Below, in pieces: positions 11,065 through 23,435 of a DNA stretch of 64,000 bases. Position 1 is the stretch's first letter; each line of letters starts with the position of its first letter. Below the pieces are notes generated by a model. It had not been told where the DNA came from and searched no databases. It was given only the letters and a program-made list of their open reading frames with translations. A program made the translations under genes and the position numbers. This DNA is from Tamarix chinensis (taxonomy: Eukaryota; Streptophyta; Magnoliopsida; Caryophyllales; Tamaricaceae): contig CM060177.1 of NCBI GenBank assembly GCA_030549775.1, positions 52,574,138 to 52,638,137 of the forward strand, written 5' to 3'.

Positions 11065-11460
11065 AGCCAATCTATCGGTCAGGAATAGTGGTTAGGGTTT
11101 TTACCCTATATGTGATCGATCCATCGGTTATAATAGTGGTTAGGGCATGATGTCCTATATGTGACCAGCCCACCAGTTATAATAGTGAGGGATCCCAATC
11201 TCAATGGAAAATAAATTGGAGTTTTGCTAAGGCAAATAAAATATACTAATCACTTATAGTTGAACACCATGCGAGCAAGAACAGAACCGATGCACCGGTT
11301 AGGAATAGTGGTTAGGGCATGATGTCCTATATGTGACCGATCCACCTGTTATAATAGTGGTTAGGGTTGTACCCTATATGTGACCGATCTACCGGTAATA
11401 ATAGTGGTTAAGGCATGATACTCTACGTGTGACCGGCCCGCGGGTTATTATAGTGGGGTG
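11065..11460 (+). repeat. ~49-bp hairpin tandem repeat, two blocks (B)
   Basis: Boxes of GACCGATCCACCGGTTATAA + TAGTGG alternate with short spacers that can self-pair: AGGGTTTTTACCCT (11093-11107), AGGGCATGATGTCCT (11142-11156) and AGGGTTGTACCCT in the second block. The boxes form two groups separated by about 110 bp of unrelated sequence. The same two-group layout occurs in C. Confidence 0.75.
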
Positions 11461-12049
11461 TTCTTGTACTCGCATGGAGTTGATAAAAAGATATAGTGTG
11501 AATCGACTTCTGATAAAATAAAGATTAAATAATTAATTTGGGCCTTATGTGTGGGCTTGTTGATTATAGGCTATGGATTTCTCTATATGCTTTTATGTAT
11601 CATATGTGTGGTTTGAAATTGTATGTTGATTATTATCCTACATGATTTGATGTGTTTATGTGTCTGCCTTAGTGCTTGGTTACCTTACTCCGTACGTAGC
11701 GTACTGATCACCCGTTTCATGGGTGCTACTCATTCCCACGAGCAGAAGGCCCGTCTGACCTATTGTAGGTAGGAGACACTTATTTCGATATTATCGATGT
11801 CTATGGGACATCATAAGGGGCCGAGTGATTGTGGGTAGGATCGAGTTCTAAAGTGGCATGGCCGTTTTCCTTTTTAGATTATTATTCATGATTCCTTTTT
11901 TATTATGTTTGAGTTGCAGAAATAATTTTATTAATGTTGCTTATTTATTATCTGAAAAACAATAGCTAGTATTTCGAATTATATGAAGACTTACGCGTAC
12001 TCTCATTTTCATTTTTATAAATTTGGATTATTAATGATGTTATTGGTAG

Positions 12050-12199
12050 TGTTTTCTTAGCCTTAGCACTTGGTACCGGAATGGTAGGAGTGAACCGGTC
12101 TTGTATTAAGTGTGGCGGTAGCATCTCCAGAAATTTACGGTTTTAATTTATAAGTATTGTTTTTCAAAAAAAACATGTGTACATTTTGGGGGTGTTACA
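12050..12199 (+). other. Right-end block of LTR unit B
   Basis: The order CTTAGCACTTGGTACCGGAA, GGTAGGAGTGAACCGG, AAGTGTGGCGGTA, AAATTTACGG, then GGGGGTGTTACA is shared by the right ends of C (23190-23338), D (19068-19215, minus), G (36102-36240, minus), I (46490-46640, minus), M and K. It is the best search probe for the family. Confidence 0.75.
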
Positions 12200-14668
12200 A
12201 TAGCCTGCAAATAACTCGACCTAAGAATGACCCAACCCCCTATAACCTGACTCGAACCTGACCCGCTTGACCCACTTGCTACCTATACTAGTGAGTCCCT
12301 TTCACTTACTTTTTTTTATTTAAAAGCAATTCAATTTATGTTTAGCCCATTTTTGGATCTGATAACGCATATGTTTATATATATTTAAATGAATATCGAT
12401 TCATAGTGAAACCCCTATGACTTGCGCGTGTGTGTGTATTATTCTTGTAATCTTGTTTGATTTTTTTTTTTAATTTTTTGTGTATTTATTTTCTAAGTAA
12501 TAAGTATAATATTTTATTTCAAAATTATTAAAGCGTCATGTGAAAGGTTAAAATATCTATTTTAAATACTTATCTTTTTTACTTGGAAGATATTTTTTCT
12601 TTTAAAAATGCATATTAAGCAATATAGAACATAAATGTATTTGTATCTATATAGAATATAAATAAAATAAAAATAGCCAGATCTATTAAGAATGCATAAT
12701 CCACTTGTTTTGGTGGATTTGAGTTTGTGTGTAAATTTTGAGGCCTAATAGATCTAGGTCGGGTTTGGGTCTGTGTTTGGCTAGACTCGACCTATTATCA
12801 TTCTTAATTACTGATATAATTTTATTTAATGATTTTATAGATCTCACAACTAATAATAACCGGTCTAAATAGTAAAAATCAATGAATTGATTAAAAAAAT
12901 TAATAAAAAATTAGCTAAAAGTTCATTGAGAAACCAATTCAATTTGTATATAGTATAAAATTTTACATATATTAATTTTTTTGATATAATATGTATCATT
13001 GGTCTAATTAGTTCAAAACTTTTGTTCGATTGCTAGAATACTAAATTAGTAATCATACGAGTTAAGTTTTTAAAATTATAGTTTTCAATGACTTCAATTA
13101 TTTTCTTTGTCATTCACATTAAATTATTATAAGACTTTAAATGAGTTAAATCCAAAATTTTCATACTAACGTTCTGATTCAGATTATTTAATTGAGCAAT
13201 ATGGTAAAGTGAGATTTGAATGAGAAAGCACAAGTTAATTCAACTCATTTACAACAATACTAGCTATGCCACAAATGAATATAATATGTAGGTATTTATG
13301 AGTAATTACAGTTATTAAAAGAATGACTAAAATGTTATTGAAAAGAAAATAGTGTAACAATTTTAATTAGCTATTTATTCTGAAAGACTTCCTTAAATAC
13401 ACTATTTATTTTAGCATTATAGTAGGAACTAATTTTGTCACATATATTATATAAATTTTAAGTCTTTAAGATGTGTAACATGTGATAATGTATAATTAAC
13501 CATGACCAAAGAAGGACTTCATCAATAATAACCGAACATATGATAATGATTGACCTTAGCTTTTGTTTATTATCGCATCATATGAGACAATAATAGGAAA
13601 TTATCTCAAATTAAACTTGAACAGTAATCTTTTATTAGATTCTATCAATAATATTTTAGAAATAAAAACTTAATGTCCCGTATTCTTGCTGCCAAGAATT
13701 TTTACTTCCAACAAATTAGTACTAAGTCTTGTTATGATTAACCTTTGACCTAATTCATAGTCCTGCTAAATAATCGATATTCCTTATTAACATTACTGAA
13801 ACATCAACCTTTAATTTCGAAACATGATTCAAAACACCAAAACAGTTATGTTATTCAAGAATTTAGGTATATGTATATTCATTAACAAATTAACACCGGA
13901 TTTTTTTCAACTTGACATGTTCAAGCTAAGATAAATCTTCTATTTATATTTGCTAGAAGACAATATAGGTTCATTGAATGAATCTACCACACCTAGCATT
14001 GGTGCAAGGATGGATTGTTCATTTTAATAAGAAGTGTTATCACTATTGTTAGGGAATCGTAGATAAGTAGTTTCCATACTTGTTGCAATAGGATCACAAG
14101 TGATTTGTAACAATATATCACCTAGTGCTCTAATATTACATGACCATAGTTCAGGATTCCAATGTTTTCATATCTCATACTTACTCCCGAAGTTGAGAAT
14201 TGTTGAAAAAAAATACAAATTTATCATTTGTGCCAACTTTTATTGGCCTCATGTTTTTGGTCAATCTCAACACCCAATATTCTCTTCATATATTTGATGA
14301 GTTGATAATTTCATGCACAATGTCTTGCTTACTACATTTCAATGTAATAAGTAGAACTTGATGAAAATATCTAATAGGTTTGAGAGTTTCCCATTGAAAG
14401 GTTTATTAAGAGAAAATGTATTATTGAAGCATAGAATAACTCTTATTGATTTATCAAGATATTCAAATCATTATCTATGTAATGTAGGTGTTGATGAGGG
14501 AGAATCCCCATTACAACACTCCACATTATCCATTTATCATCCTAAAATTGGAGGACCAACAATCCTTCTAATTTGGGAAGGATTACACTAAGTCTTAACG
14601 AAGCCACAAGTCATATGCATGGAAGCCATGCAGCGTGCCAGTAGCCACCACCTTTCCATGACTTCCTT
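12200..14668. other. AT-rich region, mostly unassigned
   Basis: No coding frame is recognisable. The patches 12221-12275 (repeated GACCC/CCTGACCC) and 12757-12795 (AGGTCGGGTTTGGGTC) look like the GGGTC-rich subterminal arms of some plant hAT-type non-autonomous elements, but no terminal repeats or 8-bp target duplication was found. Short frames at 14100-14297 and 14358-14591 match nothing I recognise. Confidence 0.4.
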
Positions 14669-15100
14669 TGATGCAGGAATATCTCAATATCACTCTTTTA
14701 ATATTGAAGATCAAGGATTAGCATACTTAGAGATGGTACCAATTGTTCTTGGAGATCCTAATACTTCTAATATTTATCAAATGATTCTTACATGTATTAA
14801 ATTATGTTTGCAAGAACAATCCACCAAATATATATAGTGTAAAAGGACATGGTATTATAAGGGTTACAAAGTTTTATGGAAGATAAAATAACATAGAAAA
14901 CATGTATAACTGTTAGAAGTGCATCAAATGAATTGGGCATAGTCTTTGCTAAATTCTATATCAAGAACTTCACAAGAAACGTGTAAGGTGTGATAATTCA
15001 TTTGAGTGCATCGTATATTTGATTTTTTGATGTGTGTTTTATTCATTAAAGTTAAAATTTTCTGCAAGAACCAACCACGGCTAAGGGGCGGCAATTGTTT
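14669..15100 (+). mobile_element. Possible decayed LTR 5' of gypsy remnant Q
   Basis: TGATGCAGGAATATCTCAAT at 14669 resembles the starts of the solo LTR at 53531 (TGATGCAGGAGC) and of the J LTRs (TGACACAGGAAC). It lies just upstream of a gag remnant in the same orientation. No right end or primer binding site could be fixed, so this is only positional support. Confidence 0.3.
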
Positions 15101-15169
15101 GATTTAGGTTTCCTAACAGAAACCCTAAGGAATTCCAACTTTTTGATTGAGTGTGTTAGCAAGTCAAAT

Positions 15170-16578
15170 TAAGTGGAGAAGGAGCCAAAATTTCAAGCCA
15201 CTTTTGAGGTAATACAAAAGATCTCAACCAACTTAGATGCAACAAATGCTCAACTTAAAAAACTTCTTGCAATGCAAATGTAATTGCAAATAATAGACTC
15301 TTAATTTGCTGAGCAAGATTCGGTCCAAAATATACAAGAGCAAAGGGAGTTCTATGGAGGACGAATGGGAAGTGTAGTAAAACCAATCAATCTAGTAAGA
15401 GGGAGATACCTAAACTCATGTGTAGACCATGATTAAAAGTCATGTTGGAGTGGAAGCAATTGAAGGTTCTATAACCATCAACCGAAGCATCATGAAAGAG
15501 AAGATAAAGGTATAAGACTTGACCCTCCCGATTTTGATGGTAAGCTTAATGTTGATTTATTTCTTGAGTGGTCACATGAAGTAGAGGATTTATTTGAGTT
15601 CAAGGATTATCATGATGAGAAAAAATGTAAACTAGCTACTCTTTAGTTCAAGAAGTTTTCTAGGATATGGTATGATGATTCAAGATAAATTTGAAACTTG
15701 TTTATATGATTCTCTTGATGATATAATTAAACTATAATTGAGCTTTGAAAAGAAAATCAAATTCACTAAGCCTCATGCCAAGAAAAGTAATTTTCTACAA
15801 AGTACTACTTGAGTACTCAAGCTAATAAGAGAAAGGCAAGGCTAAGGTTAATGAGGTCTTTACAAAGAAATGATTTAAATTTCAAGGATATTGATACTTT
15901 GCTCGTGAATGTCCCAACAAAAGAGTGTTGTCCATACAAGAGATTAAAGTTATGGAGACCTGTGATGAATACACTAATTTTGAGCCTAGTGAAGTAATTT
16001 CAAGTAAATCAGAAGATGAGGAAAATTCTTGTTATGTACTATAAATATTTCTTAAAATTCAAGTTAATGAGAAACCTGATCAACAAGATAAGATATTCAA
16101 AACTAAAAGAAGAGTGGGAGATATGGTTTACTGAGTTATCATTGATAGTGGAACTTGTACAAATGTGGCTAATGAGAGGATGGTGAAGGATCTGGGATTG
16201 GATACAAAACCACATCCTAACCTTTATTATATTCAATATCCTAAAAAGAACTAAGGATTTAAAGTAACCAAACAAATCGTAATCTCATTTAGAATTGGTA
16301 ATTATCATGATGATGTGTTGATGTATAATGCTAAACAAATGACATTAAGCTAAGTGGTTAGTCTTGAAGTTGGGGAAGGAATTCAACAAACTCAAGAATA
16401 TAGAAAGGGGGATGAGGAAGAATTAGGACAAAATGAACTTGGATTTGAGAACCCCAAATCTAAGGACTTGCATCAACTAACTAAGGTTACCACCCTTAGC
16501 ATAAATGGTGTAAGATTTTGTTACAACTCAACACTTCTTTCACTTGAAGGTGTCAAACTCAAGAGAGGATTTTTCTAG
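15170..16578 (+). pseudogene. Ty3/gypsy gag-protease remnant Q
   Basis: A frame-shifted gag carries LDPPDFDGKLNVDLFLEW near 15520-15570 and DLFEFKDYHDEKKCKLA up to about 15640, the usual core of plant gypsy capsid. A zinc-knuckle-like stretch follows near 15875-15920 (FARECP-type remnant), then an acidic linker. The aspartic protease site VIIDSGTCTNVA at 16136-16170 keeps the catalytic Asp-Ser-Gly, unlike J and N. The frame continues to KTVTKQ-like sequence near 16265 and an open frame at 16354-16578. No RT follows; the sequence gives way to the right end of LTR M. Confidence 0.75.
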
Positions 16579-16639
16579 GAATATGATATGCCTTTTATTT
16601 TAGACTTTGCCACCATTTTAACTTAGGGAGGGGGTCATT

Positions 16640-17133
16640 AACCCAAGGTTACCAAAGTGCTAACCATGAAGATTAGTTTTAGTACACCCTCACCATAGTT
16701 TAAGGCTACTAAGGTTAACTGGATCTACCTAATGTCAATCAACTAGTTGATTGTGTGTTGATTTAAACCATAGCCCCCATCATTGATGTCAATCCATGAT
16801 CCTAAATGTTTTAACAAAAAATGTATTTATCTTCTCTCAATGTTTTCAAATGTGGATTAGTCTTGTGAGTACTAAGTGTGGGCAACCTCATTAGTCTTGA
16901 TTTGTTCTTATGTGTTGTGTACTGTACTAGTAAGATATGACTTTTTAACACATTTACTATTATTAATTTAAGTAGAATAATAATTTTAGCATTGGCACTT
17001 GGTATGAGAATAGTAGAGGAAATTGAATTTGTACCAAGTATGGAAGTAACACCTTTCATTTCTATAGTTTTTTCTTCCTTGCCTAACTTTTCAAAAAAAA
17101 CATTTTTAGTTCATAATTTTGGGGTGTTATACA
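16640..17133 (+). mobile_element. Right end of an LTR unit (M)
   Basis: The block 16985-17133 (GCACTTGGTATGAGAATAG ... AAGTATGGAAGTAACACC ... GGGGTGTTATACA) is homologous to the right ends of B and K, closest to K. The left boundary is not visible. Confidence 0.55.
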
Positions 17134-18450
17134 TCCCCCCATATGAAAGTTAGCCATGATATTCACTTATCATTGTATATATTCTATCCTAACCAATCTT
17201 CTTGTAACACATAACATACCTCCCCTTTAAGGCCCTTCATTTTGTGCTAATACATCCCCTCTTCCCATTCATTACCCTTGATCATATTGACTACTCAATT
17301 ACTATTAGCTACCCGTGCCACCTTACCCCCTAGGTGTCCCCTTAATGATTGAAAATAATCATGATAAGTTAAGATGCATTCTCCTCACCTCCCCTAGCCT
17401 CTAAGTTTCCCATTATGGATATTCAACCTATTTTCTCCAAGAAAAGCCCATGCCACCATTTTCATCACCTTCCTTCCTCATTTCATTGTCTCCATGGCCT
17501 TTTTTCCATTAATGAAGCTTGATCTCCCTTTCATAACTTAAGGTAAGAGTTTGTTGTCTTTTCCTATTTAATTCTTTCAAGTTCGTATGATTCTATATAT
17601 TATATCTCATGTTTTATTCTTTATTTTTGTTAGGATGGGTTTAAATTAGTTGAGAGATAATTAAGCCTCCCCTTCATTCTTCTTAAATTTTGAATTAATA
17701 AGCCCAAGTAAGACTATTCTTACTCTAATTAAAGTATAATTTCATATAGCTTAATATGGTTAGACTTTGTGACTTTGTGATTTTTATGCCATGTTATGAT
17801 TATAAATATGTATTGTTATTATATAGCATGATCTTATGAAATTTAATACCATGATAATCATACGTATATTAGGGTGTTCAATCATGATTTTAAGTAAGAA
17901 AAGCTTAAGAATTACTGTTTGTGGACCTATAAATTCAGGTCATATATCAAGCTAAATATATCTCAAATGGATGAGATTTGCGTGACTCATTTCATATCAA
18001 ATTTAAGATCTATGATTATACTTTGCAAATAAACTTTCGGATCATGATTTGAAGTTGCATGTAAAAATTTATGATCAAAAGTCCATAAGTGCTCAAACCT
18101 ATTCTACCTAGTTGAAATAGCTTAGGCCTGGGTTTGGGGTTTTTTATTTTTGTGAAAGAGATGTTGTTTTGTGATACAAGGTTCCTAATTGGTATTATTT
18201 GGATCAAACTGATATAAAATATGGTATCACTTTACCTAATATAATTAAAGTTATAAGTGATTAAAGTTTGAATGTAAACCATAAATATCTTCAATTATGT
18301 TGGCACTATTTATTGAAGTTATGCATGGGTATTTTTGGTGTTCTTCATGTTCTTCATTTTAATCATAATAACATGTTAATCTTGGCCTAATCACTTAACC
18401 TAATATAATATCATATTTTTATTGGTCATGTGTGCTTTCATCTTGCATCA
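17134..18450. other. AT-rich stretch, possibly the 5' LTR of N
   Basis: It holds no gene. It ends near a GCATCA at about 18450, followed by a leader whose 'catcaagattc' phrases resemble the leader of J (46230-46340). It could be the decayed 5' LTR of N, but no start or primer binding site was found. Confidence 0.3.
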
Positions 18451-18615
18451 AAATTTCTTTCAAATATTGGGTTATATGGCCATACTCATATTCTAAAGGT
18501 AAAAATCCGAAGCCTACATTTTCTTCAAGAATTTAATCTCTTCCAAAAGTAATTCATCAAGATTCTATCAAGACTTCATAAATAATTCATCAAGAACCTC
18601 CCAAACTTAAGGATT

Positions 18616-19067
18616 TTGATCCCACATCAAAGGGAAGGGCTTTTTTTCTTGGATAGTCTATACATGTCTACAACATACACAAATATGGAGAAGGATGACA
18701 AATACATTTTATTGGTGGCTCAAGTTAAAAAACTTACTACCCAAATTGTAAGAAAAAAAATGAATGGAAATAAGATCAATTTTCTAGAATTCAAGAGGAA
18801 ATCTCTAATCATGTGGGGACATGCAAACAAGGAGGATGATCCATAAGGATAAGGGAATGATGGAGAGGACATAACAAAAAAACATAACATACCAAATTTA
18901 ATGGAAGATGATGATGAGGAAAGTGTATATTACCATTGGAGGGGTATTTTAGCTTCAAAGAGGACCTATGATCATGGGGATAAGGGCCTTATATTTGATA
19001 TTCATATGTTTAAAGGAAATATGGATCTAAAAGTCTATTAATATTAGCAAAAAACTATGGAAGATAT
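18616..19067 (+). pseudogene. gag N-terminal part of N
   Basis: A 76-codon frame (18616-18846) and following sequence reading DDEESVYYHWRG and GLIFDIHMFKGNMDLKVY near 18985-19038. This matches the start of the gypsy capsid core (hydrophobic-x-x-F-x-G-x-x-D). The next expected motif, LxWxxxMExI, is reached at TMEDI just before the D insertion at 19068. Confidence 0.65.
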
Positions 19068-19689
19068 TGTAACACCCCCAAATTTCACTCTTGAAATTTT
19101 TTTTTGAAAGAATAAAGCGGAAGCTAGGAGAGAATTTGGGAAATGTTACCACCACATCTAACACAAGATAAATGTCAATCATCTATCTCATGTTAGATGC
19201 AAGGCTAAAACCTATCAAACAATTAAATCCGAATTTTAAAAGCTTATGAGAGTACGATAAATTAAAAGTTAATTACAAAACCTTTGAAAATTTAAATACA
19301 ACACTTGTAACTTCCAAAGATGAATATAGTTAAACAAAACAAATCCCGAAGGATCAATATTCGGATTGCCTACTCACTCAAGTCAAGCCTTCCACCCCAA
19401 AACAATATCTGATCTTAAACCTACATGAGAGGTCTGCTCCCCACCATCAGTGGATCATCACAGGACCCATTCAACCAAGGGAGTATCAGTATGGGTCTGA
19501 TACTGAGTAAGGTAGCAGGTGCGCTAAGGCCAAGCATACAAACATACAACATAACACACATAGCACAATCATATAGGCAACATGTAATAATATAGCTGAC
19601 GCAGGTCGGCTATGGTCCAATCAGATTTACTTATTCTTTTAGATCTTTGGTAATTATAATCGATTCTTATCATAATCATTATGAATCCA

Positions 19690-19971
19690 TGAGAGTGCAG
19701 GAACCCCACTATTGTAGCCGGTGGATCAGTCACTCATAGGGAAGAACGCACCTATTCAGTATTTTATACCGGTGGGTCAGTCTCTAGGGCAGGATGCTCT
19801 TGGCCGCTATTATGCCAGTGGATCGGTCTAGCCCTGACTCTCATGGTGTTTCACTGTAATTAGAACGTATCTTCCCCATGATTTATTTGTAACTTAATGT
19901 TTGGTTTGCTGAGCTCGGGATCCCCCACTATTATAGCCGGTAGATCGGTCACTTATAGGGCAGAACGCACC
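19690..19971 (-). repeat. 49-bp hairpin repeat of D, part 1
   Basis: Minus-strand copies of the CCGATCCACCGG...TAATAGTGG box at about 19715, 19770, 19805 and 19940. The array is cut at 19971 by the insertion of C. Confidence 0.7.
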
Positions 19972-20939
19972 TGTAATACCCCAAAATTAATTATTTTGGA
20001 AATACTTCATTCAATAGGAATTTATTGGGAAATTAAATTAATTCATTATTTTATGTAGGTTAAGAGGGATTACGTAGGGAAAATTAATAGGAAATTATAA
20101 ATATTGTATAAAGGAGGAAAATTTGGGCTTTGTGTAAATAAAAAGGAGTTAAAAAGAATAATTTTAAAAGGGCCCTAAATTAGCCTAAAAATGAGGTTTA
20201 ATATTTTATTTAAATATTTAAATAATCTTATTTTGGGTACCCCAAGAAAAAACTATAAATATTTAAAGCCAAAATAATTAAAGTATTCTTTTTCCTTTTT
20301 TCCTTATTTACTTCTTTTCTTCTTTCTAATTTTTTCCCTTCTTCCTCTCGTCAGTTGGGCCTGTCCACGGCCCAACTCCTCCCCCTCCTTCCTTCTCCTT
20401 CCCTGCGGCCCAGCACTGTTCGGACCCCTTTTTATAATCGCGACGTAGCGTTTCATCCCTCGATTCGCTGAGACGCCGCGTCGCGTTAAGTGAAAAAATA
20501 GTCGTTGCCAAACGAGCAACGCGACGCAGCATTTTGTCCCCCCTTACCCTCTGAAATGCCACATTTTGTTTTAAAACCTTATAACTGTTGCCAAACCGCC
20601 CAGCTCCCCCTCTTTTCTTTTTCCCCTGGACCATTGGTCCACCACACCCCTTGTCATCTTCCTCCTCAGGCCAGGCCTGCAACTCGCAACCTACGCGCCG
20701 ACAGCCACCTGCTGTCCGGCTGTCCTCCCTTCCCATTTCCATCCCTTTCTTTCCCATTTCGTCCCAACCTGTCCGTCCTACCCCTCACGCGTACTGTCCC
20801 CTTTCTTTTTCCCACAATAAGCCAAACACACCCTGCAAACTTGGAGGGCATGCGCCGGCTGCCACCACTGGACGGTGACCTGCCGCACCTGCCCCGCGTG
20901 CCCTCTCCCTTCTTTGTCATTTTCCTCCTCCAAATTGCC

Positions 20940-20947
20940 TATAAATA
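20940..20947 (+). promoter_or_regulatory. TATA box of LTR unit C
   Basis: TATAAATA, followed by CCCCC, about 970 bp inside the left terminus and homologous to the boxes in A, B and D. Confidence 0.6.
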
Positions 20948-21596
20948 CCCCCATTAGCAGCCATAGCCAGCCTCCTTTTTTCGAATTTTCCCTGAAACTC
21001 TGCCTCGTCGCTACCGCAGGTGAACGCCGTGACAACCGCTGCCCACTGGAACCTTCCCCTCACTCCCCTCTACAAAACCAAGCCCTGCACGTACCGCCCT
21101 AGCCGTGCGAAGTCACCACCCCGAGCAACCATCTCCAGCCTTTGCCGCCCCTCGCACCACCTTCTACCGCCACCCTCGCTGCAACCAACACTTCCACCAC
21201 CCTCCAAAATGCCCAGCAGACCTCCCTCTACCTCCTCATACCCTCACCCTCCACTGTCTCCCTCTCCTTCTACCTCCCTCATTTTCCACCACTCTCCACC
21301 ACCCTCGGCCGCTGCGCCAATCATCGCGCTCCGCCACTCCTAGCCACACCACCACCCTCATTCCATCCCTCTCTATCTACTGTATCCTACTCCACCTCAA
21401 ACACTTCTCCATTCCCTCTCCTTAGCCCACACCTTGATCTTTCCACCTCCCTTCCTCCTCCATAGCCGCCGCCGCTGCCACGCGCAACCACTGGTCCACC
21501 ACTGACCTTAGGTGGTTTTCCCAACTCCCCCACTCCCTAAAATTTATTTTCTATAAGTGTTAGTAATTTTATCTAATATTAATGCTAAAATCCTTA

Positions 21597-21642
<46 letters not shown>

Positions 21643-21645
21643 ACT
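21597..21645 (+). repeat. (ATT)n microsatellite of unit C
   Basis: TAATAATAATAATATTATT followed by a run of ATT. It is much shorter than in A, B and D but occupies the same position in the unit. Confidence 0.9.
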
Positions 21646-22284
21646 CTTAATATTACTATGCATCATCCTTATTTTCCTAACCTAATTTCAGAGATGGTTA
21701 GCTAGGGTATATTATTAAAAAGGAAACAACTTTAACATTAAGATGGTGCCAAGGGGATTTACTATGTGAAGGGTGAGTATGAGTGCCAGGGGTGAGAAGG
21801 AATGTTGGGTGAGAAATAGAGAGGTTACTTGCGGGAGAAGAAAGGTACTTGGGTTTGAGGAGGTCAACTAGGGTTTTCATTGTTATGTGCGCAATCGAAA
21901 GGTAAAGTGATATGTTTTGGGATTGGATCTAATTGAGATAAGATGTGGGGCATTGAATGAAATAAAGATAGCGTAAGTGGGAGAAGGTTGGGCCACATCG
22001 GCCCAATTAGGGTTTTCAAGGGAAAATCCTAGGGGGTGATAGGAGGTGGAGTTGATGTCATAAGGTGTTGGGCCTAACCCACACCCGTAAGGGTTGACTC
22101 TTTCATCTAAAGGTAAGTGTAAAGGGGATGGATGTCGGGGTGTGATAAGGGGTGCAGGAGTCTCAAGATATGGGACGGGCCCCCTTGGGGAGGATAGACA
22201 TAGAGGGTAGTGATATGCATGTCAAGGGTGGAAAGCTTTATCTGATAAGAAATGAATAAGATATTAATTACTTAAAGAGCAAGA

Positions 22285-22650
22285 TTGTTGAGCTGGGCCC
22301 AGACCGATCCACCGGCATAATAGTGGCCAGGTGCCAGCGTGCCCTAGAGACCGATCCATTGGCATATAATAGTGGTTAGGTGCGTTTTGCCTTATAAGTG
22401 ACCGATCCACCGGCTATAATAGTGAGGGATCTCGAGCTCAACAAACCAAACATTATGTTGTAAATGAATCATGGGAAAACTACTATATACTTACAGTGAA
22501 AAACCATGAGAGTCGGGGCCAGGCCAATCCACCGGCATAATAGTGGCCAGGAGCGTTCTACCCTGGAGACTGATCCACCGGCATATAATAGTGGTTAGGG
22601 GCGTTCTGCCTTATAAGTGACCGATCTACAGGCTATAATAGTGGGGCTCC
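22285..22650 (+). repeat. 49-bp hairpin tandem repeat, two triplets (C)
   Basis: Two groups of three boxes (CCGATCCACCGGCATAATAG-type) at 22307, 22353, 22401 and 22530, 22571, 22620, separated by about 110 bp of plain sequence. The third box of each group ends in a GTGAGGG or GTGGGG variant that closes the group, as in B. Confidence 0.75.
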
Positions 22651-23343
22651 CGTACTCGCATGGATTAACAAAGATTATGGTGTGAAATGAATATATTTAA
22701 TAGAGATTTATGAGGAATTAAGTCTAATTGGATCATAGTCGACCTTCATTACCTGGATTACTATATGCGGCTTATGTGAATGTGTCATGTATGCTATTTT
22801 GTATTTTGTATGTTTAGCCTTAGCTCGTCTGTTACCTTACTCAGTACGTAGCATACTGATCACCCGTTTCATGGGTGCTGCTCATTCCCACGAGTAGAAG
22901 ACCCGTCTGAGCTTTTGCAGGTAGGGGATGACGTCTTCGATGCCTACGACACCTACGAGGCATCAGGTAGGGCTGAGCGTTGTGCCTAAACTGGACCCGG
23001 GGATCGAGAGCGACTCAGCCGGACCTATTGCTTTTATTGGACTTTTTATTATTGTATTTTAATTGTGTTTTGTACTATGCTTATGTTTTGAGAGTGTACT
23101 CCTTGGATTGTAAACCCTAAGTCACCCTCTGACCTCTGTTTGACTTATATTTTATTATGATGCATGTTTAGAGTTAATTTTATTTAGCCTTAGCACTTAG
23201 TACTGGAACGGTAGAAGTGAACCGATCTGGTACTAGGTGTGGCGGTAATGCCCCCAAATTTACGGTTTTATCTTTCGCTTTTGCTAAACCTTTTGATTTT
23301 AAACAAAATTTTTCAGTAGTAAATTTGGGAATGTTATAACACC

Positions 23344-23435
23344 TATCCACTATTATACGCCGGTGGCTCGGACTCCAGGGCACCCCAACACCTGGCCACT
23401 ATTATGCCGGTGGATCAGTCTGGGTCTGGCTTAAC
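23344..23435 (-). repeat. 49-bp hairpin repeat of D, part 2
   Basis: Continuation of the array interrupted by C: boxes at about 23355 and 23408 (TATTATGCCGGTGGATC on the plus strand). Confidence 0.7.

Larger units (their letters stand above)
4064..12199 (+). mobile_element. Composite giant LTR unit A/B
   Basis: The left end TGTGAAATACCCC is at 4064 and the right end GGGGGTGTTACA finishes at 12199, giving TG...CA termini. Between them the normal unit layout occurs more than once: pyrimidine-rich U3 (4370-4570, and again 7590-8090), TATA boxes (4900 and 8092, plus a weak one at 8952), proline-rich frames, (ATT)n tracts (5400-6320 and 9499-10062), three copies of the hairpin/donor module, two 20-bp arrays and the 49-bp array (11065-11460). 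A first copy of the 49-bp repeat is cut at about 7572, right where the second U3 begins. I read this as two or three recombined LTRs of one family rather than one intact element. Flanking pentamers (ATATA and ATAGC) match only 3 of 5, as expected for a recombined unit. Confidence 0.7.
19972..23338 (+). mobile_element. Giant LTR unit C, nested in D
   Basis: It starts TGTAATACCCCAAAATTA at 19972 and ends AATTTGGGAATGTTATA at 23338 (C-to-T decay of ...TGTTACA). Flanks are GCACC (19967-19971) and ACACC (23339-23343), a 4/5 target duplication. The broken repeat of D reads on correctly across the insertion. It contains a pyrimidine-rich U3, a TATA box (20940), proline-rich frames (20505-20957 and 21020-21465), a short (ATT)n, the conserved boxes GACGGGCCCCCTTGGGGAGG (about 22174-22193) and GGGCCACATCGGCCC (21990), the 49-bp array and the right-end block. 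Its hairpin/donor module appears deleted near 21650, which partly explains its 3.4-kb length. Confidence 0.8.

Noticed and set aside
12205..12800. Possible hAT-type non-autonomous element with GGGTC-rich arms
   Set aside because: No clear terminal inverted repeats and no 8-bp flanking duplication; the GACCC motifs alone are not enough.
14358..14837. Two adjacent frames that could be a small host gene
   Set aside because: No recognisable domain; the second frame runs into an LTR-like start (TGATGCAGGA), so retroelement sequence is more likely.
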